This document shows positions 1 through 9,106 of a stretch of 64,000 nucleotides of DNA, one piece after another; the first letter of the stretch is position 1, and the number at the start of each line of letters is the position of its first letter. Under the pieces are notes generated by a model. The model saw only the letters and a list, made by a program, of their open reading frames with translations, ran no database searches and was not told where the DNA came from. A program made the position numbers and the translations under genes. This DNA is from Candidatus Aerophobota bacterium (GTDB lineage Bacteria > Aerophobota > Aerophobia > Aerophobales > B3-G15), in the NCBI GenBank assembly GCA_030615365.1, contig JAUWZM010000001.1, positions 25,686 through 89,685 on the forward strand. Direction: 5' to 3'.

Positions 1-1403
1 TTGGGTGGGGATACCAACCTTTTAGAGGCGGTGGCTTAATTGAATATGCCGAAGACTTGATGGAAGCTCTTAGCCAAAGGGGCCATGACGTTCATTATTT
101 CTTTGCTGGCCGATATGATTTTAAATTTTTCCCTTACGTTAAGAAATGGAAACGAAATGGGGTCTTTATGCATGAATTGATGGATGGGCCCAATGTGCAC
201 GAAGGCTCACTTGGAACACAAAAACCACTACATGATATATCTGAAAAAATATCCGAGAAGATTTACAGGAAAGTATTGTATGAGGTTAATCCTGATTTAG
301 TTCATATTCAAGAATTACCTTGTTTAACTGCTAATATTATAAATATCACCAAAGAGTTCAATAAACCAATAATCTTTAGCTTAGGCGATTACTGGACACT
401 TTGTCCTACGCTAGAACTTCTTGACAGCGAGAACAAGTTATGTCTTTGTTTTTGGGACGGGAGCCGGTGTATCCGCTGTAATCGCAATGCTTCAAAAAGT
501 TATTTTGAATATAAGACTAAAATTAGAATAAAATATAGTTCCATTAGGATAATTATGAAAAGATTCCCTGTACTTTATGAGTTTTCTAAAAAACTTTATC
601 ATAAATTTAGATATGTAAAAAAACAAGTTGAGCAAGGGAGGAAAAAGATATTCAAAACTACAACATTGAAAAGCAATAGATTTGCTAATGAATTTAAACA
701 GAGGCGAGTTGCATTTATTGAAGCTTTAAACAAAGTCGATTTAATACATGCAAAATCCCATAGGGTAGAGGAAATATTTAGATTTTATGGTGTAACTGGC
801 AGAAATATGCTTACTCTTAACCATACGCATAAAGGAATAGCTTGGATTAAGCCCCTTAAAAAATCTGTTAGGTATCCCATAGTTTTTGGATATCTAGGCG
901 GACTAAATGAACCTAAAGGTGCCCATACATTACTTCAAGCATTTTCTAATTTCGACAAGGCAAAAGCGAGGTTGATTTTGTATGGCAGTGGTTCACGTGA
1001 ATTTATAACAAGGAGAAAGCTAGCTAATAATTCTAACATTGAATTTCGTGGAAAATATAAGCGTATCAAATTAAATGATATCTTAAAGGAGATAGACGTT
1101 GGAGTGATTCCTTCGATATGGGAAGAGGCATACGGACTTGTTGGAAATGAGTTTTTAGCTGCAAAAATACCCATCATTGGAAGTAGAATTGGTGGTATCC
1201 CAGATTATGTTGAGGATGGCGTAAATGGCTTTCTTTTCAAAGCAGGGGATGTCGAAGAGTTAAAGAGAAAAATTCAATTATTTATAGATGACCCTAATCT
1301 GATAGAGAAATTTAAGAGGAATATAAAGCCGGTGAAAACAATGGAAGAGCATGTTGTTGAGATCGAAGATTTATATCGAGATTTATTAACGGCAAATGAA
1401 TGA
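1..1403 (+). CDS. Glycosyltransferase family 4, 5' end outside window
   Basis: GT-B fold glycosyltransferase, likely cytoplasmic and adding a sugar to a lipid-linked glycan. The frame is open to the left edge: codons from base 3 read GWGYQPFRGGGLIEYAEDL, the typical GT4 acceptor-side opening, so the true start lies before the window and the internal TTG/ATG at 57-62 is not the start. The C-terminal nucleotide-sugar domain shows YLGGLNEPKGAHTLLQAF, then SIWEEAYGLVGNEFLAA and GSRIGGIPDYVEDGVNGFLF, the usual EX7E-type donor region. An AAGGAG site of the next gene follows 18 bases after the stop, so the two are probably cotranscribed. Acceptor and donor sugars cannot be told. Confidence 0.88.
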   Translation, partial: GWGYQPFRGGGLIEYAEDLMEALSQRGHDVHYFFAGRYDFKFFPYVKKWKRNGVFMHELMDGPNVHEGSLGTQKPLHDISEKISEKIYRKVLYEVNPDLVHIQELPCLTANIINITKEFNKPIIFSLGDYWTLCPTLELLDSENKLCLCFWDGSRCIRCNRNASKSYFEYKTKIRIKYSSIRIIMKRFPVLYEFSKKLYHKFRYVKKQVEQGRKKIFKTTTLKSNRFANEFKQRRVAFIEALNKVDLIHAKSHRVEEIFRFYGVTGRNMLTLNHTHKGIAWIKPLKKSVRYPIVFGYLGGLNEPKGAHTLLQAFSNFDKAKARLILYGSGSREFITRRKLANNSNIEFRGKYKRIKLNDILKEIDVGVIPSIWEEAYGLVGNEFLAAKIPIIGSRIGGIPDYVEDGVNGFLFKAGDVEELKRKIQLFIDDPNLIEKFKRNIKPVKTMEEHVVEIEDLYRDLLTANE

Positions 1404-1421
1404 TCTAAGAAGGAGCTATCC

Positions 1422-2720
1422 ATGGGCAGAAAAACGATCATATTAGGCGCCGGGATGACCGGCTTGGCAGCGGGCGTAGCATCAGGTTTTTCTGTATTCG
1501 AAGCAGGAGACAGACCAGGCGGCATTTGCTCTTCTTATTATATGAGACCACACAGTGTAGAGAGGTTGAAAGAATCCGACAGAGAGAATAATACCTATCG
1601 TTTTGAACTTGGGGGTGGCCATTGGATTTTTGGTGGCGACGATAAAATCTTAAATTTCATAAATTCTTTATCACCAACAAAAGTTTATGAAAGGAAATCA
1701 GCAGTGTATTTTCCTGATTTAGATTTATATGTACCTTATACACTTCAAAACCATCTTTTCTATCTACCAGAAGAAATAAGAAAAAAAGTTTTAAGGGAAA
1801 TTATAAAAAGTGAAAATAAAGCAGTTTCTATTTTGGCTGATTGGTTAGAATTAAACTTTGGAAAAACTTTGTGTGAGTTATTTTTCTTTCCTTTTCATGA
1901 ACTTTATACCGCAGGATTATACACAGAAATTGCTCCTCAAGATAAATTTAAAACTCCTGTTAATAAAGATTTAATCTTAAAAGGTGCAAAAGGAAAAACT
2001 TCACCAGTGGGTTATAATGCTACATTTGTTTATCCTGAAAAGGGACTCAATGATTTAATAAGGAAAATGTCAAAAAAGTGTAAAATTAATTATAATAAAA
2101 AAGTTATAAAGATAAATTCAAAGGAAAAAGAAATTATATTTGAAGATGGGAATGGTGTAAAATACGAAAAAATTATTTCAACACTACCTTTAAATAAAGT
2201 TATAGAAATGACAGGAATAGAAATTGATGAAAAGTCAGCTCCTTTCACATCTGTTTTGGTAATAAATATCGGTGCAAAGAAAGGTAAGAAATGCCCTGAT
2301 TATCACTGGATTTATATCCCCAAAAGTAAGGCAGGTTTTCATAGAGTAGGGTTTTATAGCAATGTAGATAATTCATTTTTGCCCGAATCTCTGAGAAAGA
2401 ATAATGATATAGTAAGCGTATATATAGAAAAAGCGTATTTAGGAGGAAGTAGACCCAAAAATGAAGCCATAAGGAAATTATGCAATGATATTGTTAGGGA
2501 GCTCCATGACTGGGAATTTATAACCCAACCTGAAGTTGTAGACCTTACATGGATTGATGTCGCCTATACTTGGTCATATCCTAATTCTAAATGGAAGCAA
2601 AAGGCAATAGAATTGCTAACGCAAAATGGCATTTATCAAATTGGCCGATATGGTGTATGGGAATTTCAAGGGATAGCAAAATCCATAAAGGATGGATTGG
2701 AGATTAAATATGGAAGATAA
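1422..2720 (+). CDS. FAD-dependent oxidoreductase (amine oxidase / UDP-galactopyranose mutase-like)
   Basis: 432-aa flavoprotein of the protoporphyrinogen oxidase/amine oxidase superfamily. The N-terminus carries the FAD dinucleotide motif GAGMTGLAAG (residues 8-17), an acidic residue in FEAGDRPGG that would bind the ribose, and a GGGHW segment typical of the family. Start ATG 1422 has AAGGAG upstream. In glycan loci such proteins are annotated as putative UDP-galactopyranose mutases or NAD(P)-binding proteins, and the downstream GT2 domain has a GlfT-like NTGGAGGF segment. A link to galactofuranose is therefore possible but unproven. The last 11 bases overlap the next gene, implying translational coupling. 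Confidence 0.75.
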   Translation: MGRKTIILGAGMTGLAAGVASGFSVFEAGDRPGGICSSYYMRPHSVERLKESDRENNTYRFELGGGHWIFGGDDKILNFINSLSPTKVYERKSAVYFPDLDLYVPYTLQNHLFYLPEEIRKKVLREIIKSENKAVSILADWLELNFGKTLCELFFFPFHELYTAGLYTEIAPQDKFKTPVNKDLILKGAKGKTSPVGYNATFVYPEKGLNDLIRKMSKKCKINYNKKVIKINSKEKEIIFEDGNGVKYEKIISTLPLNKVIEMTGIEIDEKSAPFTSVLVINIGAKKGKKCPDYHWIYIPKSKAGFHRVGFYSNVDNSFLPESLRKNNDIVSVYIEKAYLGGSRPKNEAIRKLCNDIVRELHDWEFITQPEVVDLTWIDVAYTWSYPNSKWKQKAIELLTQNGIYQIGRYGVWEFQGIAKSIKDGLEIKYGR

Positions 2721-4839
2721 AAAAGAAATGGAGACAGTTTGTGCCGTTGTAGTTACATATAATCGTAAAAACCCATTAGGCGAATGCCTGGATACCTTAT
2801 TATCCCAGACAAGACCTTTAGATTCAATTATCATCATTGACAATGCCAGTACTGATGGAACTGAAAAATTCCTAAAGAAAAGCTACCTCAATAATCCGGT
2901 TTTTGATTATGTTTTGCTCCCAGAAAATACAGGTGGTGCTGGAGGATTTTATGAAGGGGTAAAGCGCTGTTATGAAAAAGGCTATGACTGGCTGTGGTTG
3001 ATGGACGATGATATAAAATTAGATTTATCCGCCCTTGCAAACCTAATAGATGCTTATGGAAAAATCAGCACTCTTGCTGTCTTTAATTCATTGATTATGT
3101 GTGAAAACAGGGAACAACTTTCCTTTGGCTTATATGATATTGGAACAGGCGAAGCTGTTTATAATTATCGACGAGTTTGTGAGATAGATAAAACTTATAA
3201 TTATAACGGAATAATAGATTCAACCGCACCTGGCTTTTTTAATGGTACCTTAATACCACGAGGGATTATTGAGCGAGTAGGTTATCCCCAAAAAGAACTA
3301 TTTATTTGGGGTGACGAAAAAGAGTATGTGAGAAGAATCCATGCGAAGGGATTTAAGACATTTATTGTACTGAGTAGTATCGCAATTCATCCCAGAGGCA
3401 CCTACGCTAAGTATAAAATCTTCGGGCGACAATTCAAAGCGCCAGTGGGTCCTCCCTGGAAAAAGTATTATCAAATCAGGAATGAAATTTATCTCACTAA
3501 GAAGGATAAAGGTATAATATTTATTTTAAAACATATACACAAACTCTGCATGAGAATACTCTTAGAAGCAGTTTTAACAAGCGATTTCAAGCTATTAAGA
3601 TGTAAGTTATACACATTAGCACTGATAGATGGGATTTTTAGTAGACTTGGCAAAAGAGTTGATCCTGGCTTGTTCGATAAACGATTTCTGAGTAGTATCA
3701 AGGCAAAAAATTTCGACAGCACCAAAAGCAAAGCAATGAAAATTCTTTATCTAGGTCATATTTCTGAGAATTTTATCTCTGGAGGGGCAAGACAAATTTC
3801 AGAAGTCCTGAAATATCTACGCAAAGCAAATGTTGAAGTAAAATTTCTATCGATGCACGAAGTATCGGGGGGATTAATTAAAGAAAATTTTTTATTGGGT
3901 AATCTTTGGTTTTACTGGCACCTTATCAAGATGAATAAAGATAATTTGATTATTCTAGAGGACTATTCGCTACGATTTTACTTTTTCATTTTGAATTGGC
4001 TTGTTCGAGCGACAATGAAAGTAAAGATAGTTGGTTTAGTTCAAGCCTTCTATTTTAGTTGTCGGAAATCACTCATTAAAAATGCCATTGATAAGGTAGT
4101 GAGTATTCTATTTTTAAAGCCAATGGATATGATGTTTACAAGTGGCCAATCAGCGGCAGCTGAACTAATAAAGATGGGGATTTCTTCTAGTAAGATACGA
4201 AATGTTTACCCAGTATTGCGAAACAAATTCATCCAAAACCACAATAAAGCACAACCTAAATCTTGTAAAAACAGCATCACACATTTGCTGTTTGTGGGTA
4301 GATTACACCCTACAAAAGGCTTAGAATACTTATTTGAGGCTATTCAAATTTTAAAAAATGAGAATTTGAGACTGACGATTGTTGGTGATACCACTCATGT
4401 ACCACAATATACTAGGAAAATTAATGACAGAATAAAATTACTCGGAATAACGGATCGAGTAAACTTTCTTGGGCAAATTAAAGACCTTGATGAGTTAATT
4501 GGAGTATACAAAATAGCGGATATATTTGTTTTACCTTCCCTTTGGGACACCTCTCCTATAGCAGTTGTGGAAGCGATGTGTTTTGGGTTGCCCATTGTAG
4601 CGACCAGAGTAGGAGGAATTCCTGAATGGGTTGAAGATGGTGTGAATGGCATCTTGGTTCCCCCTAAAAATCCTCACGCCTTGGCGCATGCTATCCTTAA
4701 GGTCATTCAGACTCCCTCTTTGAGGAAAAGTATGGGACAGAGGGCTTTTGAAAAGTCCCTCCAGTTTAGAAGTAGAACATGGGAGGATGTGGGAAAAGAA
4801 TATTATCACATTCTTTCTGAACTGTGGTGCGGAGGGTAA
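2710..4839 (+). CDS. Two-domain glycosyltransferase: GT2 fused to GT4
   Basis: One continuous frame encodes two complete glycosyltransferases. Residues ~10-330 are a GT-A (GT2) enzyme with VVVTYNRKNPLGECL, DNASTDGTEKF and the metal-binding LMDDDIKL. Residues ~340-705 are a GT-B (GT4) enzyme starting at an internal Met (3736) with ILYLGHISENFISGGARQI, then GRLHPTKGLEYL, DTSPIAVVEAMCFG and VGGIPEWVEDGVNG. An ATG at 2692 is possible, but ATG 2710 follows GGAG at normal spacing and is preferred. It overlaps the stop of the flavoprotein gene. The fusion would add two consecutive sugars. The GT2 half has an NTGGAGGF segment shared with galactofuranosyl/rhamnosyl transferases. Confidence 0.88.
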   Translation: MEDKKEMETVCAVVVTYNRKNPLGECLDTLLSQTRPLDSIIIIDNASTDGTEKFLKKSYLNNPVFDYVLLPENTGGAGGFYEGVKRCYEKGYDWLWLMDDDIKLDLSALANLIDAYGKISTLAVFNSLIMCENREQLSFGLYDIGTGEAVYNYRRVCEIDKTYNYNGIIDSTAPGFFNGTLIPRGIIERVGYPQKELFIWGDEKEYVRRIHAKGFKTFIVLSSIAIHPRGTYAKYKIFGRQFKAPVGPPWKKYYQIRNEIYLTKKDKGIIFILKHIHKLCMRILLEAVLTSDFKLLRCKLYTLALIDGIFSRLGKRVDPGLFDKRFLSSIKAKNFDSTKSKAMKILYLGHISENFISGGARQISEVLKYLRKANVEVKFLSMHEVSGGLIKENFLLGNLWFYWHLIKMNKDNLIILEDYSLRFYFFILNWLVRATMKVKIVGLVQAFYFSCRKSLIKNAIDKVVSILFLKPMDMMFTSGQSAAAELIKMGISSSKIRNVYPVLRNKFIQNHNKAQPKSCKNSITHLLFVGRLHPTKGLEYLFEAIQILKNENLRLTIVGDTTHVPQYTRKINDRIKLLGITDRVNFLGQIKDLDELIGVYKIADIFVLPSLWDTSPIAVVEAMCFGLPIVATRVGGIPEWVEDGVNGILVPPKNPHALAHAILKVIQTPSLRKSMGQRAFEKSLQFRSRTWEDVGKEYYHILSELWCGG

Positions 4840-4846
4840 TAAAAAT

Positions 4847-5485
4847 ATGCTTCTTAAACATATTCCGTGCAGTTTGTGTGGTAGCAATGACATTCGTCCG
4901 CTTGGTAAGCCAGTAGTATCTAAAAAGATGATTGAGATGAATGATGAGGCTTTAAATACCATTGTAGTTAAGTGTAATCGATGTGGATTTTATTATACAG
5001 ATCCCATGCCTTTTTTTGAAAAAAAAGATATCTATAATTTTTATGATGATGAGTATTTTATTTCCACAAGTGAGGGGTTCAAGCAAAGGAGAGTTCAGGT
5101 AGATCTCCCAAGACGTTTAAATGCCATTGAGCAATATAGTTCATCTAAAATACAGGGGTTCCTTGAAGTTGGTTGTGGGTTAGGACTTGCCCTGGAGGAA
5201 GAGGTAGAGGAGACTTTAACTTGTTATCATTTTCCCTCGTCCCATAGGAGAAGAATTAGAACAACTAACTCTTTAGAGAGATTCAATGAGGAAATTAGAA
5301 GAAGAACAAGAGTAATACGAATCTTTCCCAATGAAGCATCCTGTCTTCGTCTTATCTGTGCTTTGTGTATAGAAAAGAGTGAGGAGTGGCTAACAGGAAA
5401 AAGATATCTCAAGATGAATGAATTGTACGAAGGAGAAAATCAAATCACCAGAGTAGATGTGAAGGATGTTCTGGTAAGAGCTTAA
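4847..5485 (+). pseudogene. SAM methyltransferase 5' half fused to IS256-type transposase tail
   Basis: Starts at ATG 4847 behind GGAGGG. The first ~115 residues are the head of a class I SAM methyltransferase: a CSLCGS...CNRCGF zinc-ribbon-like pair, then motif I FLEVGCGLGLALE. At about 5190 the frame passes directly into the C-terminus of a Mutator/IS256 transposase (RRRIRTTNSLERFNEEIRRR, FPNEAS, EEWLTGKRYLKMNEL) and stops at 5485. The other half of the methyltransferase resumes at 5699. About 50 residues expected between motif I and the resumed part are missing, so insertion was followed by deletion. The product, if made, is a non-functional chimera. Confidence 0.85.
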
Positions 5486-5705
5486 TTACACTCTTACCCT
5501 AAAAAAAGTTTCTCACTTTTCAAAGATCAAGAACAACAAAAGTTCTTCATGGAGGTACTATGGAATAACTTTGCCTTTTTAAGGACAAATTACCAAATTT
5601 TCAAGGAAGAAGATTTTATCTACAGACTAATAATTTTTAAAAATCACTTTTGTGAATAATTCCTTCATCTTGGAGGAAATTTACAGAAAATTCTGGACTT
5701 GACTG
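5190..5705 (+). mobile_element. IS256-family remnant (3' part with right end)
   Basis: About 510 bp of an IS256-like element: the last ~95 codons of the transposase in frame with the host methyltransferase, then ~210 bp of non-coding sequence. It ends in an IS256-type right end around 5674-5705 (GGAGGAAATTTACAGAAAAT, then TCTGGACTTGAC). The 5' two thirds of the transposase with the DDE residues are absent, so it cannot move itself. The exact left boundary is inferred from where methyltransferase similarity ends. Confidence 0.75.
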
Positions 5706-6142
5706 CCGTATATTTAGACAGTGTTTTAGAACACACTCCGTATCCCAGAAAGATGCTTAAAGAAATTCATAGGATATTAAGACTGAACGGTCTTGCATAC
5801 GTGGTCGTGCCAAATGAAAATTCATTGATTAATGAATTCAGGACATACCTCTTTAGGATTATAGGCTCGAAAGTATGTCGCAAATTAAGTCCTTTACATT
5901 CCCCATATCATATAATAGGTTTTACTAAGAATACATTGGAGAGATTGTGTAGAAGTAGCGGCTTTGATATTAAATTCATTAAAATCAGTTTTGGAACTGA
6001 TGAATGGCGGAAAAGAAACTATAAAATAGAGAACATTTCTTCTTTAATAGTCCAATCGGTTTATTATCCCATCTATCTCCTTGGCGAGATAACTAAAAAT
6101 GGTACCACTATCGAGGCACTAATATCCGCCAATAAATGTTGA
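5699..6142 (+). pseudogene. SAM methyltransferase 3' half
   Basis: C-terminal portion of the methyltransferase broken by the IS256 remnant. It opens with AVYLDSVLEHTPYPRKMLKE, the post-motif-II region seen in UbiG/Methyltransf_11 enzymes (SVLEH), followed by RILRLNGLAYVVVPNENS and a helical C-terminus ending at 6142. No Shine-Dalgarno site supports the TTG at 5699, which lies in the IS terminal repeat. This is the downstream part of the gene starting at 4847, separated by about 510 bp, not an independent gene. Confidence 0.82.
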
Positions 6143-6157
6143 GCTGAAGGACATATT

Positions 6158-7264
6158 TTGGGAAAAATCTTTAAAAAATTAATGCTTTATATTTTTTACT
6201 GTCTTGGAATTTATCGTATTTTTAGATTTTTAAATAAAGATAAAGTTGTAATTCTTTCTTACCATGGAATTACTGAAAACCGTAGGCAAAAAGGGATAGA
6301 AAATTGTCAGGGCAACCATTTGCAAATAGAGAAATTTAGAAAACAAATTAAATATTTATCAAAAGTCTATAATTTTATTTCTTTAGATAATTTTGTGGAG
6401 GCAGTAGTAAAACGTAAAAAACTACCTCATTATTCCGTTGTTATTACAATGGATGATGGTTATAGGAATAACTATACAAATGCCTTCCCAATTCTACAAA
6501 GATATAATATCCCGGCGACGATATTTTTGGCCACCAATCTGGTTGGAACAGAAAAGCTGTTCTGGAATGACCTGGTAGAACATGCCTTTAATTATAGTGA
6601 TAAGAAAATAGTTGAAATTGACATAGGTGGAGTTGAATATACTTTCGATTTAAACGGAGTTAAAGAGAAAATGGATGCAGAAAGAAGAATTCGGAAGTTG
6701 CTAAAAAGTCTTCCCAGTGAGGAAGAAAAGAACAAGGTTCTTGGGCTTGTAATTGAAAAATTAGGATCTAATTTAGGACATTTTCCAAATGATTACAAAT
6801 GCTTAGATTGGGATGAGGTAAAGCAAATGCGCAAAGCAGGTGTTACTTTTGGCTCTCATACAGATAATCATCTAATTTTAACTAAGATACCGATCGATCA
6901 AGCAAAAAAGGAAATTAAAAATTCTAAAGAAAAAATAGAAAGACACCTTAAGAAAGAAATTAAAACATTCTGCTATCCAAACGGAGGCAGAGAAGATTTT
7001 AATGAAGAAATTAAAACCATGCTTAAAAATATGAATTTTTCCTGCGCCCTTTCATTAATCTATGGCTTAAACAGTCTTAATTCAGATTTATTTGAGTTGA
7101 GAAGAGTAGGGGTGAATAATAATGACCATCCCTTGCGTTTTATAGCTGATTTGTCTGGCTTTACGGTATTCTACCAGAAAATGAGGAGAAAAATCAGATC
7201 CGGGAACAAATCAAAATCTATCAATAGATATTATCAAAAAGAGAAAAGAAATTATGGCGAATAA
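6158..7264 (+). CDS. Polysaccharide deacetylase (NodB homology)
   Basis: 368 aa, carbohydrate esterase 4 family, probably removing N-acetyl groups from a glycan or glycolipid. The NodB domain shows VVITMDDGYRNNYTNAFPIL with the catalytic/metal Asp pair, TFGSHTDNH with the two metal His, and FCYPNGG. A hydrophobic stretch near residues 8-20 may be a membrane anchor. Start is TTG 6158, 15 bases after the methyltransferase pseudogene, with an AAGGA site upstream. It overlaps the GNAT gene by 11 bases. A second deacetylase of a different subfamily lies at 16448. Confidence 0.86.
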   Translation: MGKIFKKLMLYIFYCLGIYRIFRFLNKDKVVILSYHGITENRRQKGIENCQGNHLQIEKFRKQIKYLSKVYNFISLDNFVEAVVKRKKLPHYSVVITMDDGYRNNYTNAFPILQRYNIPATIFLATNLVGTEKLFWNDLVEHAFNYSDKKIVEIDIGGVEYTFDLNGVKEKMDAERRIRKLLKSLPSEEEKNKVLGLVIEKLGSNLGHFPNDYKCLDWDEVKQMRKAGVTFGSHTDNHLILTKIPIDQAKKEIKNSKEKIERHLKKEIKTFCYPNGGREDFNEEIKTMLKNMNFSCALSLIYGLNSLNSDLFELRRVGVNNNDHPLRFIADLSGFTVFYQKMRRKIRSGNKSKSINRYYQKEKRNYGE

Positions 7265-8321
7265 TTGGGTTATAAAAAAACCGACAAGAAAAGATATACC
7301 TAAAATAGCGGAGTTTATGACTTTTGTGCTTGGAAGCAATAAATTATTTAACCACACAAAAGAATTTTATAATTGGAAATATTTTCAGAACCCCGCAGGA
7401 AATGCCAGCGTGAGAATAGCAGTTCGTAATGAAGACGTTATTGGAATTGTGGCTGCCACCTATAGAAAGACAAAACTAAATAATAACATAATTTTATCCG
7501 CAGAACTGGGGGATCTTTTTACTCATCCAAATTATAGAAGGCAGGGAGTGTTTACCAATCTATGCTATGAAGTGATTGATGAAATAGAGCAAAAAGGAGT
7601 CGAACTTATCTATGTAAGACCCAATCAGAATTCATATCTTATTCTTGTAAGGAAAATGGGTTTCCGGGAACTCTTTAATCTGAAGGCTTTTTTGTACCCT
7701 TTGGATATAAATAAGATTTTAAGGAACAGAGTTAAAAATAACCTGTTATTTTCGGCTATCTCTCCTATTGTGAGAATTATTTCAAAAGCAATTTTTAAAG
7801 ATATTGATTCTCAAATAGAAAGCAATTTCAACATTGTTAAAACATTGATTCTTGATGAAGATGTATATCAATTATGGCAAAGAGTTTCTAAAGATTTTGA
7901 TATAGCTACTGTTAGGGATAAAGAATATCTTAAATGGCGATATATTAAAAGCCCACATAATTTTACCTTTTACAGGGCAATAAAAAACAAGGTTTCTATA
8001 GGCTATGTTGTGGTTGCCGAGGATAATTTTAAAAGAGGTCATATAGTCGATCTCTTATCCGACGATAGAGAAAAAGGACTAACAGAAAGTTTAATTATCA
8101 AGGCGTTAACACATTTTAGAGAAAGGGGTTCATATTTGGCATATACCTGGGTGATTAAAAATACATATCCGGCTAATAATGTTTTTTTGACTGGACTAAA
8201 GAAGATAGGATTTAGGTCTTTTGGGAAAGATTTGCATTTTGTAGTTCGAACTAGTTTGTTTGATGTTCAGAATCCCACATATAGATTGTTTTTTAGACTG
8301 GGTGACCTGGATGGAATATAG
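7254..8321 (+). CDS. GNAT-family N-acetyltransferase
   Basis: 355 aa with an N-terminal GNAT fold. Acetyl-CoA binding is indicated by GDLFTHPNYRRQGVFTNLCY (the R-x-x-G-x segment RRQGVF), followed by the beta-5 region IYVRPNQNSYLILVRKMGF. The second half (~190-355) looks like a degenerate GNAT repeat ending in LKKIGFRSFGKDLHF. The placement between a deacetylase and a methyltransferase, with 11-base overlaps on both sides, says it works on the same glycan, perhaps acylating an amino sugar. The substrate is not identifiable. Confidence 0.78.
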   Translation: MANNWVIKKPTRKDIPKIAEFMTFVLGSNKLFNHTKEFYNWKYFQNPAGNASVRIAVRNEDVIGIVAATYRKTKLNNNIILSAELGDLFTHPNYRRQGVFTNLCYEVIDEIEQKGVELIYVRPNQNSYLILVRKMGFRELFNLKAFLYPLDINKILRNRVKNNLLFSAISPIVRIISKAIFKDIDSQIESNFNIVKTLILDEDVYQLWQRVSKDFDIATVRDKEYLKWRYIKSPHNFTFYRAIKNKVSIGYVVVAEDNFKRGHIVDLLSDDREKGLTESLIIKALTHFRERGSYLAYTWVIKNTYPANNVFLTGLKKIGFRSFGKDLHFVVRTSLFDVQNPTYRLFFRLGDLDGI

Positions 8322-9105
8322 TTTAAAAGAAAAAAAACAAAAAGATTCTATACTTAAACATTTTGAAGGAAGTGCGGTTGTCTATTCCAAAAATAGGGAA
8401 CAGGATTATTCCTTTATAGTTCAAAAAAGGATTGTTTTAAGTTTACTTCCAGAGATAAGTGGTCGGATTTTAGATATCGGCTGCGGCGGAGGTTATATGG
8501 CTCCTGATTTACTTCGGAAGGGATTCAAAGTATATGGTTTAGATCGCTCTAAAAAAATGATCTCATTAGCTCAAGATAGGGTAAGGAAGGCTGGATTTAA
8601 TTCAAATGCCTATTTTTTGGTTGGAGATACAGAAAATTTGCCTTTCCCCTCGACTTGGTTTGACGTCATAATTTATATGGGGGTTATGGAATATCTATCA
8701 GACAATACCATAACTCTTCAAGAAATGCATCGGGTATTGAAGCCAAATGGAATAGTAATAATTACCACCCCTTCCATGATCTCTCCTCACTGCTTGCTGC
8801 ACAGCACACTTTCCTTTACATATGGCCATATAAGGTCTCTATTGGGACTGAAAGATTTAACTATCTACAAAGTAAAATATACTATTCCATGGCGCTTTGA
8901 AAAAACGATGACCAAAATTGGTTTTCAAAAGATAGAATCTCAATATTGTAATTTTGTTTTTTATCCTTTGGACAAATTTTTCCCCAGATTTTCCATTGCT
9001 TTAAGCAAAAAAATGGAAAGATTTTCCCGCTCAAAGAGATTAGGTTGGCTGGGGAGGCAATATATTCTTAAGGTGAGAAAATCTCAAGAACTTGGAGAAC
9101 ATTAA
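8311..9105 (+). CDS. Class I SAM-dependent methyltransferase
   Basis: About 264 aa from ATG 8311, which overlaps the end of the GNAT gene; an upstream ATG at 8260 in the same frame would overlap it by over 60 bases and adds no domain. Motif I is ILDIGCGGGYMAPDLL, followed by the acidic end of beta-2 in YGLDRSKKM, motif II GDTENLPFPSTWFDVI, and the post-II VMEYLSDN..RVLKPNG. The C-terminus is Lys/Arg rich. Likely methylates a sugar or lipid intermediate of the polysaccharide. Confidence 0.84.
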   Translation: MEYSLKEKKQKDSILKHFEGSAVVYSKNREQDYSFIVQKRIVLSLLPEISGRILDIGCGGGYMAPDLLRKGFKVYGLDRSKKMISLAQDRVRKAGFNSNAYFLVGDTENLPFPSTWFDVIIYMGVMEYLSDNTITLQEMHRVLKPNGIVIITTPSMISPHCLLHSTLSFTYGHIRSLLGLKDLTIYKVKYTIPWRFEKTMTKIGFQKIESQYCNFVFYPLDKFFPRFSIALSKKMERFSRSKRLGWLGRQYILKVRKSQELGEH

Positions 9106-9106
9106 A

